A DNA stretch of 64,000 bases from Polynucleobacter sp. GWA2_45_21 (GCF_001830325.1 NZ_MHZG01000011.1:1-64000), one strand, 5' to 3'; shown: positions 45,550 through 56,133, numbered from the stretch's first letter. The notes: generated from the letters alone by a model not told the origin. Program-made: numbers and translations.

Positions 45550-46266
45550 TTATGTGCTTGTCTGTGAAAACACCTTTAGCTTCTCAATGCTGGGTATTTG
45601 AACGCTCAGGCGGGAGACATTTGAAATAATTCCCTGGTCAGCCATAGAGGCTAGTGACCTGCTGATAGTCTCAAATTTGACGTCCATCATGAGACCCATA
45701 TCTTCACGTTTAAATAATGGGGCAATGGCCATATCACCAGAAATCTTTGCAACCCTTAAAAAGAAACGGGCTAGACGCACTTCAATTCGACCAGTATTGA
45801 TTTCAGAAAACCACGACTCGGATTGAGCGAGAGCCTCACCCCATTTCTTGACAATCTGACGATGCAAGCGAGGGGACTCCTCACCTAAAGAAGAGATGAT
45901 TTTTTTGGGAATACGGCAAAGATGGATATTAGACAGTGCGGCAGCTGAATGCCCATAACTATCACCTAGCAGTGCCTCCATACCGAATAAATCTCCGGGA
46001 GCTACCAGGCGAACAATTCTTCCAGAACCATCAGGGTTGATATGAAGTAACTTGATATACCCATCTCTGAGGGTATATACATATTCAGCCGCATCCCCTT
46101 GTGTGTAGATGCTGCAGTTCGCCTCAAATCGAAGATCATCGATTGGCTCATGTATCTTGGAAAAATCATCCTCGCTCAACTCGGAAAAAAGAACCGAGCT
46201 TCTAATTGAGCAGGAATTGCAGTCACTATTCCCCTGCCAGGCACTTTTGATTTCAATGGTCTTCAT
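45550..46266 (-). CDS. Crp/Fnr-family regulator with FNR-type recognition helix
   Basis: A 238-residue protein with a cyclic-nucleotide-binding-like sensor domain and a C-terminal HTH. The recognition helix contains FETISRSL, and ETISR is identical to E. coli FNR, where E, S and R contact TTGAT. Cysteines are C16 and C19 (CNSC), C51 and C117. The third N-terminal cysteine of FNR is missing, so an FNR-type 4Fe-4S cluster is doubtful unless C51 takes part. Its start overlaps the methyltransferase stop as ATGA. Confidence 0.88.
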   Translation of the reverse strand: MKTIEIKSAWQGNSDCNSCSIRSSVLFSELSEDDFSKIHEPIDDLRFEANCSIYTQGDAAEYVYTLRDGYIKLLHINPDGSGRIVRLVAPGDLFGMEALLGDSYGHSAAALSNIHLCRIPKKIISSLGEESPRLHRQIVKKWGEALAQSESWFSEINTGRIEVRLARFFLRVAKISGDMAIAPLFKREDMGLMMDVKFETISRSLASMADQGIISNVSRLSVQIPSIEKLKVFSQTST

Positions 46267-46886
46267 GGACTCTTTTTAGCAACCATACCGAGTAAGGCTG
46301 ACATGCCAGTATGTCTAGCACCTTCAGACAATTCCTTTTCGTAACACTGAAGATCTAGAATTTCAAATTCCTGACTAAGCTCACGAATCATCTCTTCGGT
46401 ATAAAGATGCTCGATTAAAGATGGACCGCCCGTCTTATATTCCAACTGCTTTGGCGTATAACCCTGGAGTATAAAAATACCACCTGGTTTCAAAGCCTGA
46501 TGAACTTGCTGAAAGATTCTAGCTCGCATCTCTGGATCTGCAAACTGAATAAAGATAGCAATGATTGCATCATACGAATTAGTCTGCCAATTAAATCCAT
46601 CCGTATCGCAGAGGCTATATTGAATATTAACTTGGTTATCTTTTGCAAACTGATTGGCCTTGGCAAGTGCAATATCAGAAACATCAAAACCGGTGACATA
46701 CATTCCCTGCTTAGCAAGCCAAATGCCATTACGCCCTTCCCCATCAGCAATGCAGAGAATGGAAGAATTCGGCTTTAAATATTGGGATGCCTGCTCAACA
46801 AGATACTCATTTGGCTCTTTACCAAAGATAAACTCTTCTTTATCAAAGCGCTGATTCCAGAACTGGGTAGCATCGGTAAAGGACAT
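46263..46886 (-). CDS. Class I SAM-dependent methyltransferase (TehB-like)
   Basis: A 207-residue protein from ATG 46886. It starts SFTDATQFWNQRF and has the SAM motif ILCIADGEGRNGIWLAKQG, then VTGFDVSDIALAKA and YDAIIAIFIQF. It resembles the TehB and thiol methyltransferase groups; the substrate is unknown. Coupling to the Fnr-like gene by ATGA overlap suggests a shared role, perhaps detoxification of sulfur, selenium or tellurium compounds. That is inference. Confidence 0.82.
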   Translation of the reverse strand: MSFTDATQFWNQRFDKEEFIFGKEPNEYLVEQASQYLKPNSSILCIADGEGRNGIWLAKQGMYVTGFDVSDIALAKANQFAKDNQVNIQYSLCDTDGFNWQTNSYDAIIAIFIQFADPEMRARIFQQVHQALKPGGIFILQGYTPKQLEYKTGGPSLIEHLYTEEMIRELSQEFEILDLQCYEKELSEGARHTGMSALLGMVAKKSP

Positions 46887-46919
46887 GTAAATTGTGGTCC
46901 TCAATTAGTGTTTATGAAA

Positions 46920-48128
46920 TTACTTCTTCAGACCGCCAACGAGGTCATTCTTTAAATCAATCACATTCTCAAGACCAACTGCAATTCGAACAAGGCCATC
47001 AGTGATGCCGGCCGCCTTACGGGCTACTGGACTAACGCGGCAATGTGTTGTTGTTGCAGGGTGAGTAATTGTTGTACGAGTATCACCAAGGTTTGCAGTA
47101 ATGGAGCAAAGCTTGGTTTGATTAATCAATTTGAATGCAGCCTTCTTTCCACCTTTAAGCGTGAAAGATAGAATAGCGCCACCCGCCTTTTGCTGGCGCT
47201 TAGCCAAAGCGTGCTGAGGGTGCGACTTCAGTCCTGGATGGTAGACGCGCTCTACTCCAGGCTGCTTTTCTAGCCACTGGGCAATCTCTAAGGCATTTTG
47301 ACTCTGCTGCTTCATACGCAATTCGAGGGTTTCCAAACCCTTCAAGAACACCCAAGCATTGAATGCTGAGAGTGTTGGTCCAGCAGTTCTTACATACGGG
47401 AATACTTTACCCATAATGAAATCATTGCTGCCCACAATCGCACCACCAACCACCCTACCTTGGCCGTCCAAGTATTTTGTGGCTGAATGAATGACTACAT
47501 CAGCGCCTAATGAGAGCGGTTTTTGCAATGCGGGTGTGCAGAAGCAGTTATCAACAGCAAAAAGTGCGTTCGCCTTCTTCGCTATCGTAGAAATTGCTTT
47601 AATGTCTGCAATCTCAGTCAAGGGATTAGAAGGCGTTTCTAAATAGAACAGCTTAGTATTTTCTTGGACGGCACTCTGCCAAGCCTTGGTATCAGATAAA
47701 TCCACATAAGTGGTTGTAATGCCAAAGCGTCCCAAAATATTGCTAAACAATTGGATGGTTGCACCAAATACGGAGCGCGAACAGACTACATGGTCACCCG
47801 CTTGCAGATGAGACATCGCCATCGTCAAAATAGCAGCCATTCCCGAAGATGTTGCAATGCAGGCCTCGCCACCTTCCAAGGCAGCAAGACGATCCTGAAA
47901 CATACTCACTGTCGGATTAGTGAATCGAGAATAAATAAATCCCTGGTCGGCATGGGCAAAACCATCAGCAGCCAACTCGGCACTATCAAAACAAAAGCTA
48001 GAAGTGAGGAACATCGCCTCTGAATGCTCTTGGTATTCAGTGGTACGTCGAGTTCCAGCTCGAACCGCTAAGGTTTCAAGCGCAAGTTTTGAGAAGTCAG
48101 GTTTTTTGCGGGTAGTTTTACTCTTCAT
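46920..48128 (-). CDS. metZ: O-succinylhomoserine sulfhydrylase
   Basis: A 402-residue PLP enzyme of the Cys/Met metabolism family that makes homocysteine directly from sulfide. The PLP lysine is K218 in HSATKYLDGQGR. YSRFTNPTV and SSGMAAI precede it. MetZ rather than MetB is supported by the N-terminal LALETLAVRAGT and by the position after purF, a conserved arrangement in Beta- and Gammaproteobacteria. Use of free sulfide fits a sulfur-active cell. Confidence 0.93.
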   Translation of the reverse strand: MKSKTTRKKPDFSKLALETLAVRAGTRRTTEYQEHSEAMFLTSSFCFDSAELAADGFAHADQGFIYSRFTNPTVSMFQDRLAALEGGEACIATSSGMAAILTMAMSHLQAGDHVVCSRSVFGATIQLFSNILGRFGITTTYVDLSDTKAWQSAVQENTKLFYLETPSNPLTEIADIKAISTIAKKANALFAVDNCFCTPALQKPLSLGADVVIHSATKYLDGQGRVVGGAIVGSNDFIMGKVFPYVRTAGPTLSAFNAWVFLKGLETLELRMKQQSQNALEIAQWLEKQPGVERVYHPGLKSHPQHALAKRQQKAGGAILSFTLKGGKKAAFKLINQTKLCSITANLGDTRTTITHPATTTHCRVSPVARKAAGITDGLVRIAVGLENVIDLKNDLVGGLKK

Positions 48129-48159
48129 ACCGCTATTTTGACACTGAATTGCAGAATTG

Positions 48160-48181
48160 CCTCAGACACGCATGCCTGAGG
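48160..48181 (-). terminator. Weak hairpin after purF
   Basis: CCTCAG (48160-48165) and CTGAGG (48176-48181) form a 6-base stem in the 69-base gap between purF and metZ. No T-run follows, so termination is doubtful. Confidence 0.25.
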
Positions 48182-48197
48182 AACTCGATCGTTGTTT

Positions 48198-49736
48198 TTA
48201 GTCTTCGGTAGCCAAGTGCAGGTGAAGCTGTGAGCGAGCGAAATCGCTAGAGTCACGTTGACGATCGGCCTTAGCCTCGGAAGTATTACGAGCTGCCTCT
48301 AGTGCATCTAGGTAGGACTCATTGATGTCACCAGTAATATAGTTGCCATCAAAACAAGAGGCTTCAAAGTGCTGAATATTGGGATTGATATCCTTTACAG
48401 CCTGCTTCATATCTTCAACACTTTGGTAAATCAGTTGATCCGCGCCAATCATCTTGTTGATCTCTTCGTCAGTGCGACCATAGGCTACTAGCTCACTACG
48501 GGTTGGCATATCAATACCATAGACGTTCGGGAATCGCACAGGAGGTGCAGCAGAAGCAAAAATGACTTTCTTTGCACCAGACTCCCGCGCCATCTGCACA
48601 ATCTCAAATGAAGTTGTGCCGCGAACAATAGAGTCGTCCACAATCAATACCGTCTTATCTTTGAATTCAATACGCATTGCATTGAGCTTTTGACGTACAG
48701 ACTTCTTTCGAACTGCCTGGCCAGGCATGATGAAGGTGCGGCCAATATAACGATTCTTAAAGAATCCTTCGCGGTAATCAACACCTAGACGTTTGGCAAC
48801 CTGCATTGCTGCTGGACGACTAGAGTCTGGAATTGGCATTACAACATCGATCTCACCAGGGATAGTTTCTTTACGAATCTTCTCAGCAAGGTAATCACCC
48901 ATACGCATACGTACGTTGTAAACAGTAACGCCATCAATCGTCGAGTCTGGACGAGCCATGTAAACGTATTCAAAAATACAAGGCGTTAGAACAGCGTCAG
49001 GAACACATTGGCGTGAATAGAAATTACCATCTAAATCGATATAAATTGCTTCACCTGGATTAACGTCACGCACAAAAGTAAAGCCAAGACCATCAAGCGC
49101 AACAGACTCAGAGGCAATCATCCATTCAGGCCCCTTAGGGGTATCAATGCGCCCGATACATAATGGGCGAATACCGTATGGGTCGCGAAATGCTAATAAA
49201 CCATAACCAGCAATCAAAGAAACAACCGCATAAGAACCCTTAACGCGCTTAGTTACCTCAGTAATCGCATTAAACATCGCACCCTCATCCAGTGCCGCGC
49301 TATTGGTTTCTTTTTGAAGCTCGTCAGCCAAAACATTTAGCAGTACTTCCGTATCAGAGCTCGTGTTGATATGGCGACGATCACGGTATGCCATCTCTAC
49401 ACGTAGGCTAGCTGCATTAGTGAGATTGCCGTTATGCGCCAAGATAATTCCATATGGAGCGCTTACGTAAAAAGGTTGAGCCTCTTCTTCGCTGCTAGCT
49501 GAGCCTGCAGTTGGATAACGTACCTGGCCGATGCCAGCGTTACCGATCAAGCTACGCATATTACGAGTTCTAAATACATCTCGAACTAGACCGTTTGCTT
49601 TATGCATCGTGAATGAGTTGCCATTCATCGTTGCCATACCGGCAGCATCTTGACCGCGATGTTGCAAGAGCAACAAAGCGTCGTATATGAGCTGATTAAC
49701 TGGGGAGTGGGAAACTGTTCCAACAACGCCGCACAT
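48198..49736 (-). CDS. purF: Amidophosphoribosyltransferase
   Basis: A 512-residue enzyme for the first step of purine synthesis. Cys2 (MCGVVG) is the N-terminal nucleophile of the glutaminase domain. The PRPP-binding loop VLIVDDSIVRGTTS is at about 364-377. The gene starts 4 bases after cvpA, as in E. coli. Confidence 0.97.
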   Translation of the reverse strand: MCGVVGTVSHSPVNQLIYDALLLLQHRGQDAAGMATMNGNSFTMHKANGLVRDVFRTRNMRSLIGNAGIGQVRYPTAGSASSEEEAQPFYVSAPYGIILAHNGNLTNAASLRVEMAYRDRRHINTSSDTEVLLNVLADELQKETNSAALDEGAMFNAITEVTKRVKGSYAVVSLIAGYGLLAFRDPYGIRPLCIGRIDTPKGPEWMIASESVALDGLGFTFVRDVNPGEAIYIDLDGNFYSRQCVPDAVLTPCIFEYVYMARPDSTIDGVTVYNVRMRMGDYLAEKIRKETIPGEIDVVMPIPDSSRPAAMQVAKRLGVDYREGFFKNRYIGRTFIMPGQAVRKKSVRQKLNAMRIEFKDKTVLIVDDSIVRGTTSFEIVQMARESGAKKVIFASAAPPVRFPNVYGIDMPTRSELVAYGRTDEEINKMIGADQLIYQSVEDMKQAVKDINPNIQHFEASCFDGNYITGDINESYLDALEAARNTSEAKADRQRDSSDFARSQLHLHLATED

Positions 49737-49740
49737 AAGC

Positions 49741-50307
49741 CTAGATCCCTATGGTTAATGAAGGTGTTACGGTAGGAGTAATTTTAGGCATTGAATCGCC
49801 TAATTGCTTTGCCCAATCCGCAGGCAACCAAGACTTAATTAAGCCGGTTGCCATATCGATTGCTGGGCGTGTAATAGCCTTTTGCCAAGCTGCGCTTTGC
49901 GGTATTGGTGTAAGCGCTGCCAAGGTAGCCATCACAACGACGACCAAGCCACCACGGACTAGACCAAAAACCAAACCTAAAAAACGATCGGTCATACTCA
50001 AGCCAGCAGATAAGATAATTTTTTGAATGACGTTGCCGATCAATCCGCAAACAATCAAAGTCAAAATAAACAGAATCAGAAAGCTGACTCCCAAACTCAA
50101 TAACTCATCCATATGAAAGGTAGATAACCATTCAACAGAAAGATAATTGGTGTAGTGATAAGCAACCCAAGCTGCAACAAACCAAGATGCAAGCGCCAAG
50201 ACTTCCTTAAATAAGCCCCGAGAAATTCCTACCAAAGCAGAAACCAATAGCACTACCAGGGTGAAGTAATCCACCGTAGTTAATTTTAGGGTGGATAAAA
50301 ATTCCAT
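49741..50307 (-). CDS. cvpA: CvpA-family membrane protein
   Basis: A 188-residue protein with four hydrophobic segments and the family start TVDYFTLVVLLVSALVGISRGLFKEVLALASW, followed by SMTDRFLGLVFGLVRGGLVV. CvpA proteins are linked to colicin V and to envelope homeostasis. Its start overlaps the end of the dedD-like gene by one base. Confidence 0.93.
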   Translation of the reverse strand: MEFLSTLKLTTVDYFTLVVLLVSALVGISRGLFKEVLALASWFVAAWVAYHYTNYLSVEWLSTFHMDELLSLGVSFLILFILTLIVCGLIGNVIQKIILSAGLSMTDRFLGLVFGLVRGGLVVVVMATLAALTPIPQSAAWQKAITRPAIDMATGLIKSWLPADWAKQLGDSMPKITPTVTPSLTIGI

Positions 50308-51104
50308 TAAGGGTTCCCAACCTCAACCAGTCTTGGGGATAAACCCATGGCTTTCACTTTTTTCTCTGCCGCTTCAGCCGCATCCTTATCAGTAAATGGG
50401 CCTGCCCTCAAAACATACAGCTTGACACCATCAGCACCGTTTTTATTAATTACATAATTCGGGATCTTTTGATCCTTCATCTTGGTGATCCAGCCTTTTG
50501 CACGCTCCTCGGAAGCAAAGGCACCAATCTGAATAATGTACTTAACGGAGCCCGCCTTTTTAGGGGGCTCTTCAGTTTTAGATTTAGGAGTCGCATTTGG
50601 GACAGCAACTACCTCTTCACCGACTGCTAGACCTATCGTTGAGTTAACTTTAGGCGTTGCAATATTGGGCTTGGTTTCGGGTTTGACATCAGGAGTTGAG
50701 GTAACAATATTTTCTTTAGCCTGAGAAACTTCTTTTCCTACAATTGGAGCGGGAATGGAAGCGACTGGCTTAACCTTCTCTTCATTTGCTGGCATAGCAG
50801 CATTGGGAGCAGGAAGACTAGTCACAATATTCACAGCAATATCGTTGTTCACAGACTTAGGCTTGTTATCCAAGATGCGAGGTAGGCCGACAACTGCAAT
50901 TAATACCAAGACTGCGGCACCAATTAAGCGATGGCGGGCACGCTGTTGCTCTGGATCTTCGGTAAGCGCAAGCTCTTCATCTTCTTGAGCACGCTGAAAA
51001 CTACGGGGGGCTAATTTATTGACGGTGCGACGACCCCTCACCGAACCTTGATCAAGGTCTTCAGTCTCAGGGTTTCGCTTAAAAAGCTTCGGTAAACGAA
51101 TCAT
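50307..51104 (-). CDS. SPOR-domain protein (DedD-like)
   Basis: A 265-residue bitopic protein. A basic cytoplasmic part is followed by one membrane helix (RLIGAAVLVLIAVVGLPRIL, about 59-78), a long proline- and valine-rich periplasmic linker, and a C-terminal SPOR domain (YIIQIGAFASEERAKGWI to LSPRLVEVG), which binds denuded septal glycan. The folC-dedD-cvpA-purF order is conserved. Confidence 0.92.
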   Translation of the reverse strand: MIRLPKLFKRNPETEDLDQGSVRGRRTVNKLAPRSFQRAQEDEELALTEDPEQQRARHRLIGAAVLVLIAVVGLPRILDNKPKSVNNDIAVNIVTSLPAPNAAMPANEEKVKPVASIPAPIVGKEVSQAKENIVTSTPDVKPETKPNIATPKVNSTIGLAVGEEVVAVPNATPKSKTEEPPKKAGSVKYIIQIGAFASEERAKGWITKMKDQKIPNYVINKNGADGVKLYVLRAGPFTDKDAAEAAEKKVKAMGLSPRLVEVGNP

Positions 51105-51107
51105 GGA

Positions 51108-52433
51108 TCAATGCGCCTGGTTATTTCGATATGCCAATACGCCGGCAACGGTATAGAAGGATCCGAAGATGACAATTCTATCACCCTCACCTGCCTTAGA
51201 AAGCGCTTTTTGATACGCTGCAGCAGGATCCGGAAAGCACTCAATACCGCCATCTTCCCCATTTTTAACAGCTACACCAAGCTCCACCAGCTTGTCAGAT
51301 AAGGCAGAAGCTTTAGCGGCACGAGGAGTTGGCAAATCAGTGCAAAACCAGAAGTCAACACTGTTCAATAAAGGCTTAATAACGCCTGCTATATCTTTAT
51401 CGGCCATTGCGCCAAAAATAGCGTAGGTGTACGGGTGATAACCCATTTTATCTAGGCCCTGGCCTAAGGTTGCGGCCGCATGGGGATTATGGGCAACATC
51501 TAAAACGATGGTTGGCTGGCCTGGAAGAACTTGAAAACGGCCAGGCAACTCCACCAATGCAAATCCATTACGAATATCTTGTGCGCTGACTGGGAGGCGT
51601 TGATGAAGTGCCATCAAGGCGGCGATCACAGCAGAGGCGTTAAGAATTTGATTGGCACCTCGCAAAGCAGGATAGCCAAGACCGCTAAAGCGTTTTTGAC
51701 GCCCTGCCCAACCCCACTGCTGCTTATCACCCTGAAAGTTGTAATCACGGCCTTGAAGCCATAAGTCACAACCCAGTTCTTCAGCGTAGTCAATCAGAGA
51801 CTGTGGTGGCACCGGGTCACCACAAACCGCAATAGCGCCAGCGCGGAAGATACCCGCTTTTTCTCGTCCAATAGCTTCGCGAGTGTCGCCGAGAAAATCA
51901 GCATGGTCAATATCAATACTGGTAACTATGGCGCAATCTGCATCAACAATATTGACAGCATCTAATCGTCCACCCATACCAACTTCAAGCACTACAGCAT
52001 CTAAATTCGACTTGGAAAATAAATGCATGATTGCCAGGGTAGTGAATTCAAAATACGTTAGCGTTGGCGCATCCACTAAGCTAACTCTCGCATGCTCTAC
52101 CGCAGCAAAATGCTCCAGCAAGAGATCGTCTTTAACTTCCTCACCGTTGACCCGAGCGCGCTCATTAAAAACGAGTAAATGAGGAGACATGTGGCAACCC
52201 ACTCTATACCCAGAAGCCAGCAAAATGCTTTCAAGATAGGCACAGGTAGAACCCTTGCCATTAGTCCCGGCAACAGTGATCACAGGGCAATCAAAATGAA
52301 GGCCTAAAGCTTCTTTGACTCGATTGATGCGATCAAGACCCATGTCGATGCCGACTGGGTGGGCTGTTTCAAGATGGCTCAGCCAAGCCGTCAGGCTAGA
52401 AAACAGAATGGGGGGTTGGTGTGCGGAACTCAA
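51108..52433 (-). CDS. folC: Bifunctional folylpolyglutamate/dihydrofolate synthase
   Basis: A 441-residue Mur-ligase-like enzyme that adds glutamate to folates. The ATP motif VAGTNGKGST is at about 54-63, with IVTSIDIDHADFLGDTREAIGREKAGIFR and VLDVAHNPHAA. The start is TTG at 52433, five bases after the accD stop. The first in-frame ATG is at residue 31 and would cut off conserved sequence. Confidence 0.95.
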   Translation of the reverse strand: MSSAHQPPILFSSLTAWLSHLETAHPVGIDMGLDRINRVKEALGLHFDCPVITVAGTNGKGSTCAYLESILLASGYRVGCHMSPHLLVFNERARVNGEEVKDDLLLEHFAAVEHARVSLVDAPTLTYFEFTTLAIMHLFSKSNLDAVVLEVGMGGRLDAVNIVDADCAIVTSIDIDHADFLGDTREAIGREKAGIFRAGAIAVCGDPVPPQSLIDYAEELGCDLWLQGRDYNFQGDKQQWGWAGRQKRFSGLGYPALRGANQILNASAVIAALMALHQRLPVSAQDIRNGFALVELPGRFQVLPGQPTIVLDVAHNPHAAATLGQGLDKMGYHPYTYAIFGAMADKDIAGVIKPLLNSVDFWFCTDLPTPRAAKASALSDKLVELGVAVKNGEDGGIECFPDPAAAYQKALSKAGEGDRIVIFGSFYTVAGVLAYRNNQAH

Positions 52434-52438
52434 GCGCT

Positions 52439-53326
52439 TTATACAGCTGCGCTACCCGCAATCGCAGGCTCAGGAAGCTGCTGGAGCAATGCCAAGAGAC
52501 GAGCGATTTCACCGCGCATTTGGCGACGATCCACAATCATGTCAATACCGCCCTTTTGCAACAAGAACTCAGAACGCTGAAAGCCTTCTGGCAATTTTTC
52601 TCGAACAGTTTGCTCAATAACACGCGGACCTGCAAAGCCAATCAATGCTTTTGGCTCAGCCATCACTACATCACCCATAAAAGCAAAGCTGGCAGAAATT
52701 CCACCCATGGTTGGATCGGTTAAGACGCTGATATATGGCAAACCTTTTTTAGACAACAAAGTCAGCATGGAGTTTGTTTTAGCCATCTGAAAAAGAGACA
52801 GCAAGCTTTCTTGCATGCGCGCGCCACCTGTTGCCGTAATGCAGATAAATGCACACTTCTTAGCAATAGCCTCTTGAACGCCTCGAGCAAAACGCTCGCC
52901 AACAACTGAACCCATGGAGCCGCCCATATATTGGAACTCAAAGCAAGCAGCCACTACCGGGATGCTTTCAATCTTTCCACCAAGCACAATTAAGGCTTCA
53001 GACTCACCAGAGGCATCATTGGCCTCCTTAATACGGTCTGGGTATTTCTTGGAATCTTTAAATTTAAGCGGGTCGGTTGGATAGATATCGGCACCAATCT
53101 CATAGCGACCCTTTTCATCCAACAGGCTATCCAAACGCAATCGTGCACCGATACGCATATGGTGACTGCATTTTGGGCAAACCGATAAATTGGCTTCAAT
53201 ATCAGTGCTGTAAAGGACCGTTTCACAGCCAGGGCACTTAACCCATAGACCCTCTGGTACGGATTTGCGATTCGCAGGATCCGTATGTTGGATTTGTGGG
53301 GGTAGTAATTTATCGATCCAGCTCAT
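52439..53326 (-). CDS. accD: Acetyl-CoA carboxylase carboxyltransferase subunit beta
   Basis: A 295-residue subunit with an N-terminal zinc ribbon (C31, C34, C50, C53) and the carboxyltransferase core ([40 protein letters not shown]). It forms a complex with AccA to make malonyl-CoA. It follows trpA by 22 bases. Confidence 0.97.
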   Translation of the reverse strand: MSWIDKLLPPQIQHTDPANRKSVPEGLWVKCPGCETVLYSTDIEANLSVCPKCSHHMRIGARLRLDSLLDEKGRYEIGADIYPTDPLKFKDSKKYPDRIKEANDASGESEALIVLGGKIESIPVVAACFEFQYMGGSMGSVVGERFARGVQEAIAKKCAFICITATGGARMQESLLSLFQMAKTNSMLTLLSKKGLPYISVLTDPTMGGISASFAFMGDVVMAEPKALIGFAGPRVIEQTVREKLPEGFQRSEFLLQKGGIDMIVDRRQMRGEIARLLALLQQLPEPAIAGSAAV

Positions 53327-53348
53327 CAGTTTTTAACTATCCAGTGCA

Positions 53349-54146
53349 TTAACTATCTAAAGCGACGCGAATTTCACGTATAAAGGTTTCCAGCGATTGT
53401 ACCGCCTGGCCAGGGGCAGAATCCTCTAAAAGACGAATAATTCGACTGCCAATTACCACCGCATCCGCTGTTTTTGATACTGCACGGGCACTTTCAGCAT
53501 CATTAATGCCAAAACCCACCGCAATCGGGATTGGAGTGGCTTCACGGATCTTAGGGATGATGCTGGCCACATCCTGGGTATTTAGGTGGGAGGCACCAGT
53601 TACACCCCGCATAGAGACGTAATAGATATAACCAGAAGCTATTTTGGCTGCATCTTTTATGCGTTCTGGTGATGAAGTAGGCGCCAATAGGAAAATTGGG
53701 TCAACACCAGCAATTTTCATTCGAGCAGCAAAGTCCTCACACTCTTCTGGCGGGTAATCCACAACAAGAACACCATCAACACCAGCAGCTTTAGCCTCTG
53801 TTGCAAAGCGTTCTGCACCCATCTGCTCAACAGGATTGGCATATCCCATCAAAACTACTGGGGTATTGCTATCAAGCTTGCGAAACTCCTTCACCATCTC
53901 CAAACAGCCATGCAAAGTCACACCCTGAGTGAGCGCTCTTTCAGACGAACGTTGAATCACCGGACCATCTGCCATTGGATCAGAAAAAGGCACTCCGAGC
54001 TCAATAACATTAGCGCCACCACGAACTAATGCGTGCATTAAATCAACAGTGAGTTTTGGATCAGGATCGCCTGCTGTAATAAAAGGAATCAATCCTTTTT
54101 TTCCAGTAGCCTTTAGTTCATTAAACAGTGCAGTAATTTTTGACAT
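53349..54146 (-). CDS. trpA: Tryptophan synthase alpha chain
   Basis: A 265-residue TIM barrel that cleaves indole-3-glycerol phosphate. Catalytic E49 ([17 protein letters not shown]) and D60 are in place, and the [11 protein letters not shown] loop is intact. It follows trpB by 48 bases. Confidence 0.97.
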   Translation of the reverse strand: MSKITALFNELKATGKKGLIPFITAGDPDPKLTVDLMHALVRGGANVIELGVPFSDPMADGPVIQRSSERALTQGVTLHGCLEMVKEFRKLDSNTPVVLMGYANPVEQMGAERFATEAKAAGVDGVLVVDYPPEECEDFAARMKIAGVDPIFLLAPTSSPERIKDAAKIASGYIYYVSMRGVTGASHLNTQDVASIIPKIREATPIPIAVGFGINDAESARAVSKTADAVVIGSRIIRLLEDSAPGQAVQSLETFIREIRVALDS

Positions 54147-54194
54147 GGCAATTCGTAGTTATTATTTTTATGTAAGTTCGTGAGTGACTTCGAA

Positions 54195-55388
54195 TTAACC
54201 TTCGGAGCCAGTAGCTTGAGCAACGGTATGCATATCTTTATCGCCGCGACCAGAGAGATTTACCAAGATCGTCTTATCTTTAGAAAGTGTTGGCGCTAAT
54301 TTGCAAGCATAGGCAATTGCGTGCGAGGACTCTAACGCCGGAATGATGCCCTCGATACGGCAACAATCATGAAATGCTTTCAAGGCTTCTTCATCCGTGA
54401 CCGCAACATAGTCAGCACGGCCCGAATCTTTCAACCAGGCATGCTCAGGCCCAACACCGGGATAATCCATGCCCGCTGAAACGGAATGTGTTTCAGAAAT
54501 CTGACCATTCTCATCTTGCAATAGATAAGTACGGTTACCGTGCAATACGCCCGGCTTACCGACACAAAGCGCGGCAGAATGAAGACCGCTATTTAAACCA
54601 TGGCCTGCAGCTTCAACACCAACCAATTTCACTTCTGGGTAATCAATATAAGGATAGAAAATACCCATTGCATTAGAACCACCGCCAACGCATGCCATGA
54701 CATAGTCAGGCTGACGGCCAGTCATCTCTGGCATTTGTACTTTGCACTCTTCACCAATGACACTCTGAAAATCTCGGACCATCATGGGATATGGATGGGG
54801 ACCTGCAACAGTACCGATGATGTAGAAAGTATCTTCTACGTTAGTAACCCAATCACGCATCGCCTCATTCAGCGCATCTTTGAGAGTCTTCGTTCCTGAT
54901 TCCACAGGAACTACTTTTGCACCAAGTAATTTCATACGAAATACGTTTTGCGCTTGACGTGCTACGTCAACAGAACCTTGATACACAGTGCAATCTAAAC
55001 CAAAGCGAGCGCAAATTGTTGCTGTAGCAACACCATGCTGCCCTGCCCCTGTTTCAGCAATGATGCGTGGCTTACCCATACGTTTAGCCAGCATTGCTTG
55101 ACCAATCACATTGTTAATTTTGTGAGCGCCAGTGTGATTTAAATCTTCGCGCTTGAGATAGATCTGCGCACCACCCAACATTTCACTCCAACGCTTGGCG
55201 TGATACACAGGTGAAGGACGACCTACAAAATGTTTGAGCTCGTAATGGAACTCTTCTAAGAATTCTGGATCGTGTTGGTATTTTGCGTAAGCTGCTTTGA
55301 GTTCATCCAAAGCAAACATGAGTGTCTCAGAAACAAATACGCCACCGTAAGGACCGAAATGTCCTCGTGCATCTGGCTTATCGTACAT
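54195..55388 (-). CDS. trpB: Tryptophan synthase beta chain
   Basis: A 397-residue PLP enzyme that joins indole and serine. The PLP lysine is K90 in [11 protein letters not shown], and the phosphate loop [10 protein letters not shown] is present. It lies between trpF and trpA in the usual order. Confidence 0.98.
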   Translation of the reverse strand: MYDKPDARGHFGPYGGVFVSETLMFALDELKAAYAKYQHDPEFLEEFHYELKHFVGRPSPVYHAKRWSEMLGGAQIYLKREDLNHTGAHKINNVIGQAMLAKRMGKPRIIAETGAGQHGVATATICARFGLDCTVYQGSVDVARQAQNVFRMKLLGAKVVPVESGTKTLKDALNEAMRDWVTNVEDTFYIIGTVAGPHPYPMMVRDFQSVIGEECKVQMPEMTGRQPDYVMACVGGGSNAMGIFYPYIDYPEVKLVGVEAAGHGLNSGLHSAALCVGKPGVLHGNRTYLLQDENGQISETHSVSAGMDYPGVGPEHAWLKDSGRADYVAVTDEEALKAFHDCCRIEGIIPALESSHAIAYACKLAPTLSKDKTILVNLSGRGDKDMHTVAQATGSEG

Positions 55389-55420
55389 AAATACCTCTTT
55401 TGATTAGTTACAGCAAATAA

Positions 55421-56095
55421 TTAAGGTGATGTGCTTGCGTCTGCCGCTCGCACTGCCTCGATAAACTGCTTCATCAAGGCGTGATCTTTTACACCCTTGC
55501 TGATTTCTACGCCGCTTGAGACGTCAACCGCGCAAGGATGAAGACGAGCAATAGCTTCGCCCACGTTGTGAACGTTCAATCCACCACTCAAAACGACCTG
55601 AGGCGCGTTTGCGCTTATCCATGCTTGTGGAATTCCTGACCAATCAAAAGGAACGCCCCCTCCTCCATAGCCCTCAACGAGAGCATCGAGCAAAAAGGCA
55701 TTTGCTTGCCTGTATTGTAGGGAAAAATCGTCAAAGGCGAAGCCTGCTCCAACGCGAGCCGCCTTCATCCAGGGTTGACCTGCCGCTAGGCGCTGGCATT
55801 CGGCCGGAGACTCATCCCCATGAAACTGCCATAAAGTGATCGAAGCAGCTGCCCGAATAGCCTCAAATTCGGCATCTGAGGCGTTAACGACCAAGCCCAC
55901 GGCATCAACCCCAGCCGGAAGCCTGGAAATCAATGCGGCAGCAATATTAGGGCTAACGGCCCTTGGGCTTGGCGGATAGAAAACAAAGCCAACTGCATCT
56001 ACGCCGGCAGCTACAGCAGCATCAACATCTGAAGGCGTCTTGAGGCCGCAGATTTTGACCCTAGTACGGCCAAGAGAGTTAGTAAGTAAGCCCAT
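55421..56095 (-). CDS. trpF: Phosphoribosylanthranilate isomerase
   Basis: A 224-residue TIM barrel. The catalytic cysteine is C16 in VKICGLKT, and the Asp-containing loop FLLDALVEGYGG and the VDVSSGVEISKGVKD phosphate loop are present. The trp genes here are the trpFBA set only; trpE, trpG, trpD and trpC must be elsewhere. Confidence 0.96.
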   Translation of the reverse strand: MGLLTNSLGRTRVKICGLKTPSDVDAAVAAGVDAVGFVFYPPSPRAVSPNIAAALISRLPAGVDAVGLVVNASDAEFEAIRAAASITLWQFHGDESPAECQRLAAGQPWMKAARVGAGFAFDDFSLQYRQANAFLLDALVEGYGGGGVPFDWSGIPQAWISANAPQVVLSGGLNVHNVGEAIARLHPCAVDVSSGVEISKGVKDHALMKQFIEAVRAADASTSP

Positions 56096-56133
56096 ATGGG
56101 AAATGATAAGGCCTTAGGCAAATAATGGCCTGC

